Below, piece by piece: positions 1 to 12,900 of a DNA stretch of 64,000 bases (position 1 is the first letter of the stretch; each line of letters begins with the position of its first letter). Location: assembly GCF_950295315.1 (NCBI RefSeq), contig NC_080177.1:84362716-84426715 (forward strand), in the 5' to 3' direction. A program made the translations under genes and the position numbers. The notes beneath the pieces are model-generated. The model was not told where the DNA came from and searched no databases. It saw nothing but the letters and a program-made list of their open reading frames with translations. The DNA comes from Erinaceus europaeus (Eukaryota > Chordata > Mammalia > Eulipotyphla > Erinaceidae).

Positions 1-938
1 ATCCTGCACTCATATTCATACAAACACAGAGCACCCAAAGTATTTTGCTGAAAAGAATCAAGATATTGACAGTGGCGGGCTCCCAATATCTCATCCTCAC
101 CAGGACGAAAGTTTAATACTATTTGAAGATGTTAATATGGAAGTGAGTGGTGTAAGCCTTTCTGCCTCTGACAGTGAATGCAAATCTCCAGGTGTCTCTG
201 AGAAAGATGCTATAAATGAGCACGGACTGCTCGCTAATTTCTCAATTTCTGATGAACTCTTGTTTGACAACAATCCTGAGCCCCAAGACCAAATTGTCTG
301 CATTAATAGTAGTTGCAGATCTCATGAAGATTTGAGAGCAGTACATGGGGACAGAGAGAAGAGTGGTGACTGTGCTTTTGACGGCTCAAAGGAAATATTT
401 TCTGTTACATTTGATTTAGGGTTTCGTGCTCCAGATTCTGATGATGAGAACTTAGAACGTATATCCGATACAAAGAAGAATGGCTCTGTAGATGACGCAT
501 CTGGGCAGTGTGCAGATGTGAAGAATGTGGGCGTCATCGCCGCACCGTCTCCTGGACTGTGTGGTGCAGATTGCATATTAAACCAGGTAACACCAGAAGG
601 TTCTGTTGACTGTTCTACAAGAGAAGATAAGCAGAGTTCAGCTTTTGCACCGAGTGTAGCAAAAGAGAAAGGATGTATATCTCCTGGTTATTCTCAGTTT
701 TCCTTGCCAGTCAGAGAAAAAGTTATGAGTACACCACTTTCTGAATCAAATACTTGGACCCCGTCTTATAAGAAGAACAGGCAAATGCCCAAGACACCAG
801 ATTCTAACAGAGGAAGAATAAATCCACAAAGTTCCAAAGAAACGTTGAATTTAACTTTTGATGATTTAGGTCTTCCTGTAGAAAAGAAAAAAAGTGGGGG
901 GAAAATGAGTCTGCATCAGTCTTGTTATCCTGCTGCAG
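1..938 (+). CDS. FANCM: FANCM window exon 1 (3' part of the large central exon)
   Basis: The reading frame is open from base 2. The exon ends at a GCAG|GTAAGC donor, one base into a codon. Positions 395-424 encode the core of MM2, a short stretch ending VTFDLGF whose phenylalanines dock into the RMI1-RMI2 OB folds in the human protein (established knowledge). It is followed by an acidic DSDDE patch. The rest is low-complexity, Ser/Asp/Glu-rich and probably disordered. A related LTFDDLGL echo lies near 850-873. Confidence 0.95.
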
Positions 939-3900
939 GTAAGCGTCAGTCTTTATAAAACACATAAGTCTTTCTAGAGTGATTACTCTGGATGGACTTT
1001 GTAATTTCTCAAAATGTTGGTACATTATGTTTCTTTAGTTCATGTTTATTAATGATTTTTATTAGATACTGATAGCATGCTTGCTATTGGAAAAGTCTGA
1101 TGTAAGATACAGATTTAACTCTGCTACCTGGTTGAGAAGCACAGGTGATTGGCATTTTCCCCTTCATTTATTTAGTAAACGATGAGTGAGGTAGAAGAGC
1201 AGAGAGAGAACCAGGACGTCCCTCTGGCATGTGTGGAGCTGGGGATCAAACTCAGGACCTCATGCTGGAGCGCCAGGTGCTTGGCTTGTGACGCCGCCTC
1301 CTGCGCTGCAGCGTAGCCCGCAGTGTCACGCGGTAAACTCCTTCAGCAACAAGTAAGCTGCCAGGCTGTGGAAAGTCCTGATGTATTTGTCTACAAAAAT
1401 GCCATGACTTTCCTGACAACCCACTAGACTTTGGAGAGGAATTCTGGCCTCATTCACTAATAAAATTAGGACATTTACATTATTTTGCCCGTTTTCAGTG
1501 AGTTTGTAAAAATTGAATTCTTGGTTGGGGGTAGATAGCATAATGGTTACTCAAAGAGACTCATGCTTGAGGCTCCAAAGTCCCAAGTTTAGTCCTCTGC
1601 ACCACCAGAAAGCAAAGCTGAGCAGTACTCAGGTTAAAAACAAACGAGGGAGTCAGGCGGTAGCAGCTGGTTAAGCGCACGTGGGGCGGAGCACAAGGAC
1701 CGGCGTAAGGATCCCGGTTCGAGTCCCCGGCTCCCCACCTGCAGGGGAGTCGCTTCACAGGCGGTGAAGCAGGTCTGCAGGGGTCTGTCTTTCTCTCCCT
1801 GTCTGTCTTCCCCTTCTCTCTCCATTTCTCTCTCTGTCCTATCCAACAATGACAACAATAACTACAACAACAATAAAAAACAGCAAGGCCAACAAAAGGG
1901 AAAATAGATAAATACAAAAAAAAATTTAAAAAAACAAACAAAACCACGACATTGAATGCATGTCCAGTGCGTGTTTCAGCGGGGACAGGTAGCCTGGGGA
2001 ACAGACGTATGCACAGACTCTCATGCCTGAGGCAACCAAGTCCTAGGTTCCATCCCCTGCATCACCATATAAGCCACCTAAGTAAGTGCTCTGAAAAAGA
2101 AAATGTGTGTTTGTTAGCTACAGTTATCGTCTCTTGTGGTCCAGGAGGTGGTGCAGTGTATGGAGTGTAGAGCTTTCAAGCATAAAGTCCCGAGTTCAAT
2201 CCCTGGCAGCACATGTACCAGAGTGATGTCTGGTTCTTTCTCTCCTATTGTTCTCATGTATAAATAAAATATATTTAAAAAATCCTCTTTTGATTTCCTC
2301 GTTGGTACTGTTTGACCTTTTTTTTTGAACATGTTTTATTTATTTTTAATGAAAGAGATACAGAGTGAAAGCGAGAAGAGCCCTGCTCAGCTCTGTGTGG
2401 TATAGGGGACTGAACTTGGGACCTTGGAACCTCGGGCTTGAGAGTCTCAGCAGAACCATCATGCTAGCTACCCTACCGCTTTTCGGCCTTTTTTCATATT
2501 TTTCAGTTGTCCAGACATTTGGAGTACTTTTATTTATTTTTTTTGAGAATGAATAAATGTTGAGATTTTCAGAGATTAATTCTTAACATATCAGTAAAAT
2601 AATTGTGGTTTGGCTAAGCTTAAGTCTGTTGACCGGAGTTATTATTTTAAAATTATAGGTGAACACTTAAGAAGCAGTGAAAGTGAAGATGATGTGATTT
2701 TCCGAAGAAAAACTAGCAAGCCAAAGAGAGATCTTTTAGAATCCCCTGAGGTAAGTCATTAGGATCGCACTGTGTTTATAGAAAACCTGCCATCTTGTAA
2801 TGAAATGTATTTTTTTTAATCTTACCTAGAATCAGAAAAATAGTGACGTTGATTCTCCACTTCAGGCTGTCAGAAAGCACCGGACTCCTCTAAACAGAGT
2901 ACGTAAATACGGATAACATTGTAATTAAGGGTTTTTCTTTGTTTGTTTTTAACTTATTACATGATAGGGTTGAGTGATGTTGAGAGAGATGGGGAGATTG
3001 GGAGGGGAGAGACACCAGTACAATTGCTTCACTGCTCATACCGTTGTTCAAGTTGATTTCTAAGACAGGCCTTAGCCTCGATGTTGGAAGTTCTGGCAAG
3101 CTTCTTAAAAATACATTTAGTTACTCAAGAAAAAGGACAATTGTCACCACGGAGTGAAGAGCTTCTCCTTAAGGAGTGACACAAAGCTAGACATTTTTTT
3201 TAATTATTGGATTATAAAGATATTATTATTATTTAATTATTGGATTATAAAGACAGATGGGTGATCATTGAGAAGATAACAAAAAGGTAGTAATTTCAGT
3301 GTTGACCATATTTGAAATTCTTGTCTTTGTGGAATAGTAAAAATAGCATTTAAAGCACTGGGTGAAGTTGAGATTTGCGTAGACAGTTTTTATGGCAGGC
3401 CATTGTCATTTTTCATTTGTTTATAGCTGATTATGAAATTTCAGATTGGAAAGTTTTGTGTGTTTTAATTCTGATACAGTGTATGATAATTTGTTTAAAA
3501 TCAGTTAAAATTGGAGTTATTCCATATCAGTATACACATAAAAATTTACTGAAAGTTAAAAATACTTAAATTGAGTTATCAGAAGTGGATAAAAAATATT
3601 GACAATGCTGATAATACCTCCAGTAGAAATACCTAGCAAGGAAGATACTGTGATCACAAACGTTAAGTACCCACATTACCATGAGCATTTGTAACATAAC
3701 TACAAATTGTTAGAGCTTTTTATTTTTCTAACCAGAATATGTTAAATATTTTTCAAAAACCAACAAAAATCCAAGAGGGCCGGGGAGATAGCATAATGGT
3801 TACGCAGCAGTCTTTGATGCATGAGGTTTTGAGTACCTGGGTTCTACCAGAGCTGAGCAGTGTTCTTTTCTGTCTCTCTATTTTCATTTGAATAAATAAA

Positions 3901-6900
3901 ATATTAAGAGAAAAACAGCCATTGAGAAATAAATTCATCAGATACAGCAATCCAAGTTATTTTGCTCAATCAAGAATTTTACTTAATTATCGCAGTTAGA
4001 ACTATCATCTAGTGATGAGGATGACAATTTTCAACAACATTCACATTTAGAAGACTTCGAGGAGTTAAGCAAAAATGCCAAAAGGATTCTCAAAGTTCAA
4101 AAGAAGCAGAGTCACCTAAAGGTAATTTTTTTTTCTCTCCCCCCCCCCTTTTTTTTTCCCTTCCATTTCATTAAAGATTGCTGAGAAACTTACCAAATTC
4201 TTCATGGAGGAAGTAGAAGGGCATTTGTACTGTCTATCATAACAAAAACGTAATATTTTAATACCTACCAATGAAAGTTTCACAATATACAGTGATGAGA
4301 TACTTTTTCTCTCCCTCTTTCTGTCTTCCCCTCCTCTCTGCACTTCTCTCTGTCTTATCTAACAATGACGACATCAACAACAGCAACAATAAGAACTACA
4401 ACAACGACGGAAAACAAGGGTAAGGAGAGGGAAAATAAATTTAAAAATTAAAGACCTTGCTCTTTTTGGCCTAAACAACAATCCTTTAAGTTCTCTACCT
4501 CTCTGTCTTTCTCCCTCTCTTTCCTGGGACTAACATGTGAGCGGTTTTTAGTGCTGTTTCCTTCTTTCTTTCTCTCTACCTCTCTCTCTTTATCTGACAT
4601 GTTTTGTTTCCGATAAAGAGAAAACGGAAGACCTCTAGTTTTCCACATACCTCCCTCTCTCCCTTCATCCTCACCCCTGTTCTTTCCCTTTGTGCCTCTT
4701 GATCCCGTTTAACAGGACTAATCTCATTGTCCTGCAGTTTAATCTCTGCTGTCATTTAGATTTTATCCAGAGACGGGGGACAGTTAGAGGAGGACACAAG
4801 TGAAGGCTGGAAAAGTAGTAATAAAAGTTGTAGGGATGATTTTTTTCCACGATTTTTTTAAATATAATTACTGTTCAACCATTTATTTTTAAAACACATA
4901 CATACATTCTTTCTAAACTTTTGTTTTTAAACTTTTTTTTTAGTTTCCAGTTTTGTGATATAGTTGATAAATAGATTATGGTATAAGTTGTAAGGGTGCA
5001 GCATAGAGATTCTCCTTATTTATGTGACATGAGTAATTTGAGGCCCTAAGTGTGGTCCCACACTGCATGTGCGGCGTGCTGCTTCCCCTCCTCTCTCCTC
5101 CTTTCAGTCTGTATCATTTGTGAAGTTAAAAAATATACATATTAAAAAGAAAAACATGGGGAGTCAGGTGGTAGCACAGTGGGTTAAGTATACGTGGCAC
5201 AAAGCACAAGGACCGGCATAAGGATCCCGGTTCGAGCCCTGGCTCTCCACCTGCAGGGGAGTCGCTTCACAGGCGGTGAAGCAAGTCTGCAGGATAAGTA
5301 AAATAGAAAAATTTAAAAAAAGAATAACATGATGCTCAGAGCACCTGGTGGAGGTTGTATTGTTATCTGGAACACTAGGAAATGTTATGCATGGACAAAC
5401 TTTTGTATTTACTGTCAACTGTAAAACATTAATCCCCATTTTAAAAAAAGGAAAGAAAAAAAACATTCAGCGATCTGACATACGTAACAGCAGTGGCAAG
5501 AAGTTCATTTTCCAGACTTATCGCCAATTATTTAAGGAAAGTAAATTCTCAAGTATGTCTTTGTTTTCTGATTTGTCTCAGCTGATAGCTAGAAAGTTTT
5601 TAGATGATGAAGCAGAGCTTTCTGAAGATGAAGAATGTGTTTCATCAGATGAAAGGGATGAGTCAGAAAGTGAGCAGAATTCCTCCTTACTTGACTTCTT
5701 AAATGACGAGCCGCAGCTTTCACAGGCCGTCGATGGTAAGTGATACTAGTGTGTGTCCTTTAAGTATTTCTATGCTCCAAAGTGTATTAGATGCCTTAAA
5801 TGTAAAAGAATTCCATTTGGTTTGAATATTGTGAATGTGAAATAGTTCATAATTAATACTTTAATACTGGTCTTCATTTAAATAATTTTGCAACTTAAAT
5901 TCCTGGTTACAGATTCTGAAATGAGAGCTATTTATATAAAGTCTTTGCGCAGCCCAGAGGTGGGCAATCAGTACAGAAGGATGCATACGAAATCCAACGT
6001 AAATGTCTTCTCACAGGTATGAGCTGTAAACATATACTCGATGCAAAACTGTGTTCTTAGTAATCCCACTGCCATTCTTCGTTGTTTGTGGGGCCAGCGT
6101 GCAGTATCACTACTCCCAGGGCACCCTTTGGTGTCCTCCACTTGGAGAGACAGTGGCCCTGCAGCATCAGACCTCCTGGGGATGATGATGGTGATGTATG
6201 TGTATGAATTTTGTTTTGTTTTTTGTCCTGTAAATCAGAGGCACTGTCCAGTTTTGGCTGATGGTGGCGTAGGGGATTGAACCTGGGACTTTGGAGCCTT
6301 TGTCATGAGAGTCTCTTTGCATAAGCACTGAGCTGTCTTCCCCCACCAAAATATTTTTAAAATATTTACTAATGAGAGTGAGAGAATCAGAGCATAACTC
6401 TTGGCACATACCATCCTGGGATCAAACTCTGGACCTCATGATTTTGAGTCCAATGTTTTATCCATTTTATTCCCTTAAAACTAAGCTCTTTATTAAGAGT
6501 TTATACCTAAAAAAATAAATAGAACTAAACTATGATCTCTGCTCTGAGTGGAAAAGGTAGGCTAAATAAACTCTCAAAACCCCTTTTAGTCCTGATGAAA
6601 CTATCCTTTAGTTTGTGCTAATTAGTGTTCTATGAAATTATTTCGGGAGTCGGGCGGCAGCACAGCGGGTTAAGCGCATGTGGCGCAAAGTGCAAGGATC
6701 TATATAAGGACCCGGTTCACAGGCGGTGAAGCAGGTCTGCAGGTGTCTTATCTTTCTCTCCCCTCTTCTGTCTTCTCCCTCCATTTCTCTCTGTCCTATC
6801 CAACAATGACAACAAGAATAACTACAACAATAAAACAACAGGGCAACAAAAGGGAATCAATAAATAAACATTTTTTAAAAAAGAAGTTATTTCCCTGCTA

Positions 6901-9900
6901 AGAGACTTTTTAAAGGAAGTGAATAGAATATGCACTAAGTGTACTTCATATTTATTTTATAAAAAGTTTTACTCTAAAAATGGACAGTTATTTTTCTCTT
7001 AATAGTTAACATTAGAAAAATCAATTCTGTATGCATGTACAAACTATTGTATTTACTGTTGAATGTAAAACATTAATTCCCCAATAAAGAAATAAATTTA
7101 AAAAAAAATCAGTTCTGGCCAGAGATAGGTAGCATAATGGTTCCACAAAGAGACTTTCTTTCCTGAGGCTCCAAGGTCCCAGGTTCAATCCCCCGCACCA
7201 CCATAAGCCAGAGCTGACCAGCGCCTTCTGGTGAAAAAAAAAAAGGTCTGATTGTGGACTGCCTTGCCATGTGGACATGTTCATGGAAGAAAAGTCCCTG
7301 TTTTTCTTCCATTAAAATATATTGAGTATTTGTTAATTGAACAAATAACTAAAGTAAGTTAAAATTGTTGATGATAATCCCATCTACTTTAAGGAATGTT
7401 AAAGACACGATGATTTATGGGTGGGGAAATACAGTATATGAGATTTTTAAAAACAATTTTTAATTTTTACCAGAGCATTGCTCAGCTCTGGCTTACAGTG
7501 GTGCAGGGGATTGAACCTGCTATATGAGATTCTTTTTTTTTTTTTTTAATAATTTAAAAAAAAATTTTATTTATTCCCTTTTGTTGCCCTTGTTGTTTTA
7601 TTGTTGTAGTTATTATTGTTGTTGTCGTTGTTGGATAGGACAGAGAGACATGGAGAGAGGAGGGGAAGACAGAGAGAGGGAGAGAAAGACAGACACCTGC
7701 AGACCTGCTTCACCGCCTGTGAAGCGACTCCCCTGCAGGTGGGGAGCTGGGGGTTCGAACCGGGATCCTTATGCCGGTCCTTGTGCTTTGCGCCACCTGC
7801 GCTTAACCCGCTGCTCTACTGCCCGACTCCCGTGAGATTCTTATATCTTTATTGCAGATTCCTGAGCAAGATGAAACCTACTTAGAGGACAGTTTTTGCG
7901 TTGATAAAGAGGAGTCTTCCAAAAGCCAGTCAAGTGAAGAAGAAGTGTGTGTTGATTTTAACATAACTGAAGACTTCTTTGAAAACGGCAGTAAAAAGTA
8001 TAAAACCCGGCACGCAGTTAAGCTGAAAGAAATGAAGATGAGGCAGAATTGTGCGGGTTCTAAAAAGAAATTATCCAGGATTATTTTACCTGACGATTCC
8101 AGTGAGGAAGAAAAGGAAGTAACAGAGCAAGGGAGCGCCGGCATCAAGGTCGGCCCGGGCGTTCTCGCCGCGGACAGGCAGCCGCAGGGCCCCTGCGTGA
8201 CCCTGCCGCCTCCCGGGTCTTCCCTGCAGCCCGGGGGCAGGGGCCGTGCTGGATCCGAAGGCGGTCAGGTGCCAGACCAGACACGAAAGACGCCTCTTCC
8301 TGACACCCCCGGCTTCAACCCGCAGGCTCCTAGAAACATTGCCTCTACCTCTCCATTTACTTCTGTCGACTCGCAGACAGACTTCACAGAGCGTCCAGCT
8401 AATCTCAAGGTATGGGGCAAAGCTGAGAAAACCAAAGGGTCGTTTTTCTGGTGGGGGGAGGGGTGGTGATAGGGAGGTTTTGTTCTTTTGTGTTAAGCAA
8501 CACAAAGAAAGCCAGCAAGTCGTAACATCAACCAAGAAAATAACTGAATGTTCTGATCTTCTATAGAGAAATTTACTAAGCTGGGCTGGGGAGAGGGCAT
8601 AGTGGTTCTGCAAGGCTTTTTGTGCCCGAGGCTCTGAGTTTGCAGGTACATCCCCGGCACCACCATAAGCCTTTTTGTGCCCGAGGCTCTGAGTTTGCAG
8701 GTACATCCCCGGCACCACCATAAGCCTTTTTGTGCCCGAGGCTCTGAGTTTGCAGGTACATCCCCGGCACCACCATAAGCCTTTTTGTGCCCGAGGCTCT
8801 GAGTTTGCAGGTACATCCCCGGCACCACCATAAGCCTTTTTGTGCCCGCGGCTCTTGAGTTTGCAGGTACATCCCCGGCACCACCATAAGCCTTTTTGTG
8901 CCCACGGCTCTGAGTTTGCAGGTACATCCCCGGCACCACCATAAGCCTTTTTGTGCCCGCGGCTCTGAGTTTGCAGGTACATCCCCGGCACCACCATAAG
9001 CCTTTTTGTGCCCGCGGCTCTGAGTTTGCAGGTACATCCCCGGCACCACCATAAGCCTTTTTGTGCCCGCGGCTCTGAGTTTGCAGGTACATCCCCGGCA
9101 CCACCATAAGCCTTTTTGTGCCCGCGGCTCTGAGTTTGCAGGTACATCCCCGGCACCACCATAAGCCTTTTTGTGCCCGCGGCTCTGAGTTTGCAGGTAC
9201 ATCCCCGGCACCACCATAAGCCTTTTTGTGCCCGCGGCTCTGAGTTTGCAGGTACATCCCCGGCACCACCATAAGGCTTTTTGTGCCCGCGGCTCTGAGT
9301 TTGCAGGTACATCCCCGGCACCACCATAAGCCTTTTTGTGCCCGCGGCTCTTGAGTTTGCAGGTACATCCCCGGCACCACCATAAGCCTTTTTGTGCCCG
9401 CGGCTCTGAGTTTGCAGGTACATCCCCGGCACCACCATAAGGCTTTTTGTGCCCGCGGCTCTGAGTTTGCAGGTACATCCCCGGCACCACCATAAGGCTT
9501 TTTGTGCCCGCGGCTCTGAGTTTGCAGGTACATCCCCGGCACCACCATAAGGCTTTTTGTGCCCGCGGCTCTGAGTTTGCAGGTACATCCCCGGCACCAC
9601 CATAAGCCTTTTTGTGCCCGCGGCTCTGAGTTTGCAGGTACATCCCCGGCACCACCATAAGCCTTTTTGTGCCCGCGGCTCTGAGTTTGCAGGTACATCC
9701 CCGGCACCACCATAAGCCTTTTTGTGCCCGCGGCTCTGAGTTTGCAGGTACATCCCCGGCACCACCATAAGCCTTTTTGTGCCCGCGGCTCTGAGTTTGC
9801 AGGTACATCCCCGGCACCACCATAAGCCTTTTTGTGCCCGCGGCTCTGAGTTTGCAGGTACATCCCCGGCACCACCATAAGGCTTTTTGTGCCCGCGGCT

Positions 9901-12900
9901 CTGAGTTTGCAGGTACATCCCCGGCACCACCATAAGCCTTTTTGTGCCCGCGGCTCTTGAGTTTGCAGGTACATCCCCGGCACCACCATAAGCCTTTTTG
10001 TGCCCGCGGCTCTGAGTTTGCAGGTACATCCCCGGCACCACCATAAGGCTTTTTGTGCCTGCGGCTCTGAGTTTGCAGGTACATCCCCGGCACCACCATA
10101 AGCCTTTTTGTGCCCGCGGCTCTGAGTTTGCAGGTACATCCCCGGCACCACCATAAGCCTTTTTGTGCCCGCGGCTCTTGAGTTTGCAGGTACGATCCCT
10201 GGCACCACCATAAGCCAGAATTGAGCAGTGATCTGATCTCTCTCACATTAAAGTGAATAAAATAAAAAAATCTTAAAAATAGGGCATGGTCCACAAGGGC
10301 AGCAAAAGAGAATAAATAAATAAAATAAATAAATAATATATATAGAAAAACAGGGCAGAGGTATGGTTTTGCAAAAAGACTTCCATTCCTGAGGCTCTAG
10401 AGCTGCAGGTTCAATCTCCTGCACTATCACAAGCCAGAGCTAAAGAAAGAAAGAAAGAAATTTAAAAATAGGGAGTCCAGCGGTAGCCCAGTGGGTTAAG
10501 CACATGTGCCGCAACGTGCAAGGACCGGCTCAAGGATCCCAGTTCCAGCCCCGGCTCCCCACCTGCAGGGGAGTCGCTTTACAGGCGGTGAAGCAGGTCT
10601 GCAGGTGTCTGTCTTTCTCTCCCCCTCTCTGTCTCCCCCTCCTCTTTTCATTTCGCTCTGTCCTAACAATGACATAAATAACAATAATAACTACAACAAC
10701 AATGAAAACAACAAGGGTAACAAAAGGGAAAATAAATAAAAATTATTAAAAAGAAATTTAAAAAACAGCGAGAGAGAAATTTACTAGCTATAAAAAGGGT
10801 GTAGGAAAACTGGCTTTTGCAAGGTAAAACTAGCAAGTTATATACTCAGAAGAGTCTTCAGACTACCTTTTCTTTCCTTTGCAGAAGGCTTTTTAGGTAA
10901 GCCCTTCTCTCTACTGGGTAGAATAATTTAGAGATACCACTTGCCTTCTTGTATCTTAATTTCCCAATGGAACAGAAAGCTTCAGCCATAGGAGAAAACC
11001 CAGTGGCCCTAGAGGCGCAGGTGAGAACTTTTCAGATGAGGGAAGGGACAGAAATTATACATCCTGGGGCCGGGTGAGGGAAGGACAGAAATTATACATC
11101 CTGGGGTCGGGTGAGGGAAGGGACAGAAATTATACATCCTGGGGCCAGGTGAGGGAAGGGACAGAAATTATACATCCTGGGGCCGGGTGACGGAAGGGAC
11201 AGAAATTATACATCCTGGGGCCAGGTGAGGGAAGGGACAGAAATTATACATCCTGGGGCCAGGTGAGGGAAGGGACAGAAATTATACATCCTGGGGCCGG
11301 GTGAGGGAAGGGACAGAAATTATACATCCTGGGGCCGGGTGAGGGAAGGGACAGAAATTATACATCCTGGGGTCGGGTGAGGGAAGGGACAGAAATTATA
11401 CATCCTGGGGCCGGGTGAGGGAAGGGACAGAAATTATACATCCTGGGGCCGGGTGAGGGAAGGGACAGAAATTATACATCCTGGGGCCAGGTGAGGGAAG
11501 GGACAGAAATTATACATCCTGGGGCCGGGTGAGGGAAGGGACAGAAATTATACATCCTGGGGCCGGGTGAGGGAAGGGACAGAAATTATACATCCTGGGG
11601 TCGGGTGAGGGAAGGGACAGAAATTATACATCCTGGGGCCGGGTGAGGGAAGGGACAGAAATTATACATCCTGGGGCCGGGTGAGGGAAGGGACAGAAAT
11701 TATACATCCTGGGGCCGGGTGAGGGAAGGGACAGAAATTATACATCCTGGGGCCGGGTGAGGGAAGGGACAGAAATTATACATCCTGGGGCCGGGTGAGG
11801 GAAGGGACAGAAATTATACATCCTGGGGCCGGGTGAGGGAAGGGACAGAAATTATACATCCTGGGGTCGGGTGAGGGAAGGGACAGAAATTATACATCCT
11901 GGGGCCAGGTGAGGGAAGGGACAGAAATTATACATCCTGGGGCCGGGTGAGGGAAGGGACAGAAATTATACATCCTGGGGCCAGGTGAGGGAAGGGACAG
12001 AAATTATACATCCTGGGGCCGGGTGAGGGAAGGGACAGAAATTATACATCCTGGGGCCGGGTGAGGGAAGGGGCAGAGATTATACATCCTGGGGCCAGGT
12101 GAGGGAAGGGACAGAAATTATACATCCTGGGGTCGGGTGAGGGAAGGGGCAGAAATTATACATCCTGGGGCCGGGTGAGGGAAGGGGCAGAGATTATACA
12201 TTCTGGGGTCGGGTGAGGGAAGGGACAGAAATTATACATCCTGGGGCCGGGTGACGGAAGGGACAGAAATTATACATCCTGGGGCCGGGTGAGGGAAGGG
12301 GCAGAGATTATACATTCTGGGGCCGGGTGAGGGAAGGGACAGAAATTATACATCCTGGGGCCGGGTGAGGGAAGGGGCAGAGATTATACATCCTGGGGGT
12401 CCGGCTGCTCCCCACCTGCAGGAGAGTCCTTCACAGGCGGTGAAGCAGGTCTGCAGGTGTCTGTCTTTCTCTCCCCCTCTCTGTCTTCCCCTCCTCTCTC
12501 CATTTCTCTCTGTCCTATCCAACAACAAAGACATCAGTAATAACCACAACAACGATAAAAACAACTAGGGCAACAAAAGGGAAAATATAGCCTCCGGGTA
12601 AGTCAGGCAATAATGCAGTGGGTTAAGCTCATGTGGCGCAAAATGCAAGGACTGGCCTAAGGATCTCAGTTCAAGCCCCTAGTTCCCCACCTGCAGGGGA
12701 GTCACTTCACAAGTGGTGAAGCAGGTCTGCAGGTGTCTGTCTTTCTCTCCCTATCTCTGTCTTCCCCTCCTCTCTCCATTTCTCGCTCTCCTATCCAATG
12801 ACAACTACAACTATAAAAAGAAACGGGGAGTCAGTCGGTAGTGCAGCTGGTTAAGCGTACTTGGCGCAAAGCTCAAGGACCTGTGTAAGGATCCGGGTTG

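Larger units (their letters stand above)
939..2658 (+). other. FANCM intron with SINE insertions
   Basis: The intron runs from GTAAGC to TTATAG. It holds a degraded antisense SINE (about 1190-1330), a short SINE (1525-1645), a long SINE (1648-1945), a further SINE (2145-2285) and an antisense piece (2325-2485). I see nothing else. Confidence 0.8.
4122..5581 (+). other. FANCM intron, mostly CT-rich decayed repeats
   Basis: The intron contains the CT-rich body and tail of an old family A SINE (about 4290-4450), a polypyrimidine patch at 4490-4670, A/T-rich sequence, the SINE at 5158-5322 and the L1 end at 5325-5465. No exon-like signal is visible. Confidence 0.65.
6017..7857 (+). other. FANCM intron rich in repeats
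   Basis: An antisense SINE (about 6230-6350) is followed by a family A SINE (6645-6890), an L1 3' end (7025-7110), a family B SINE (7113-7245) and an antisense family A SINE (7530-7832). The remaining pieces are AT-rich without clear features. Confidence 0.75.

Noticed and set aside
1648..1945. Functional tRNA genes suggested by A and B boxes in the SINE heads
   Set aside because: The boxes belong to dozens of near-identical SINE heads without a complete cloverleaf 3' half.
8086..10294. Minus-strand reading frames of 570-650 codons
   Set aside because: They are translations of the 55-bp minisatellite, which lacks stops on that strand. There are no splice or start signals and no conserved protein.
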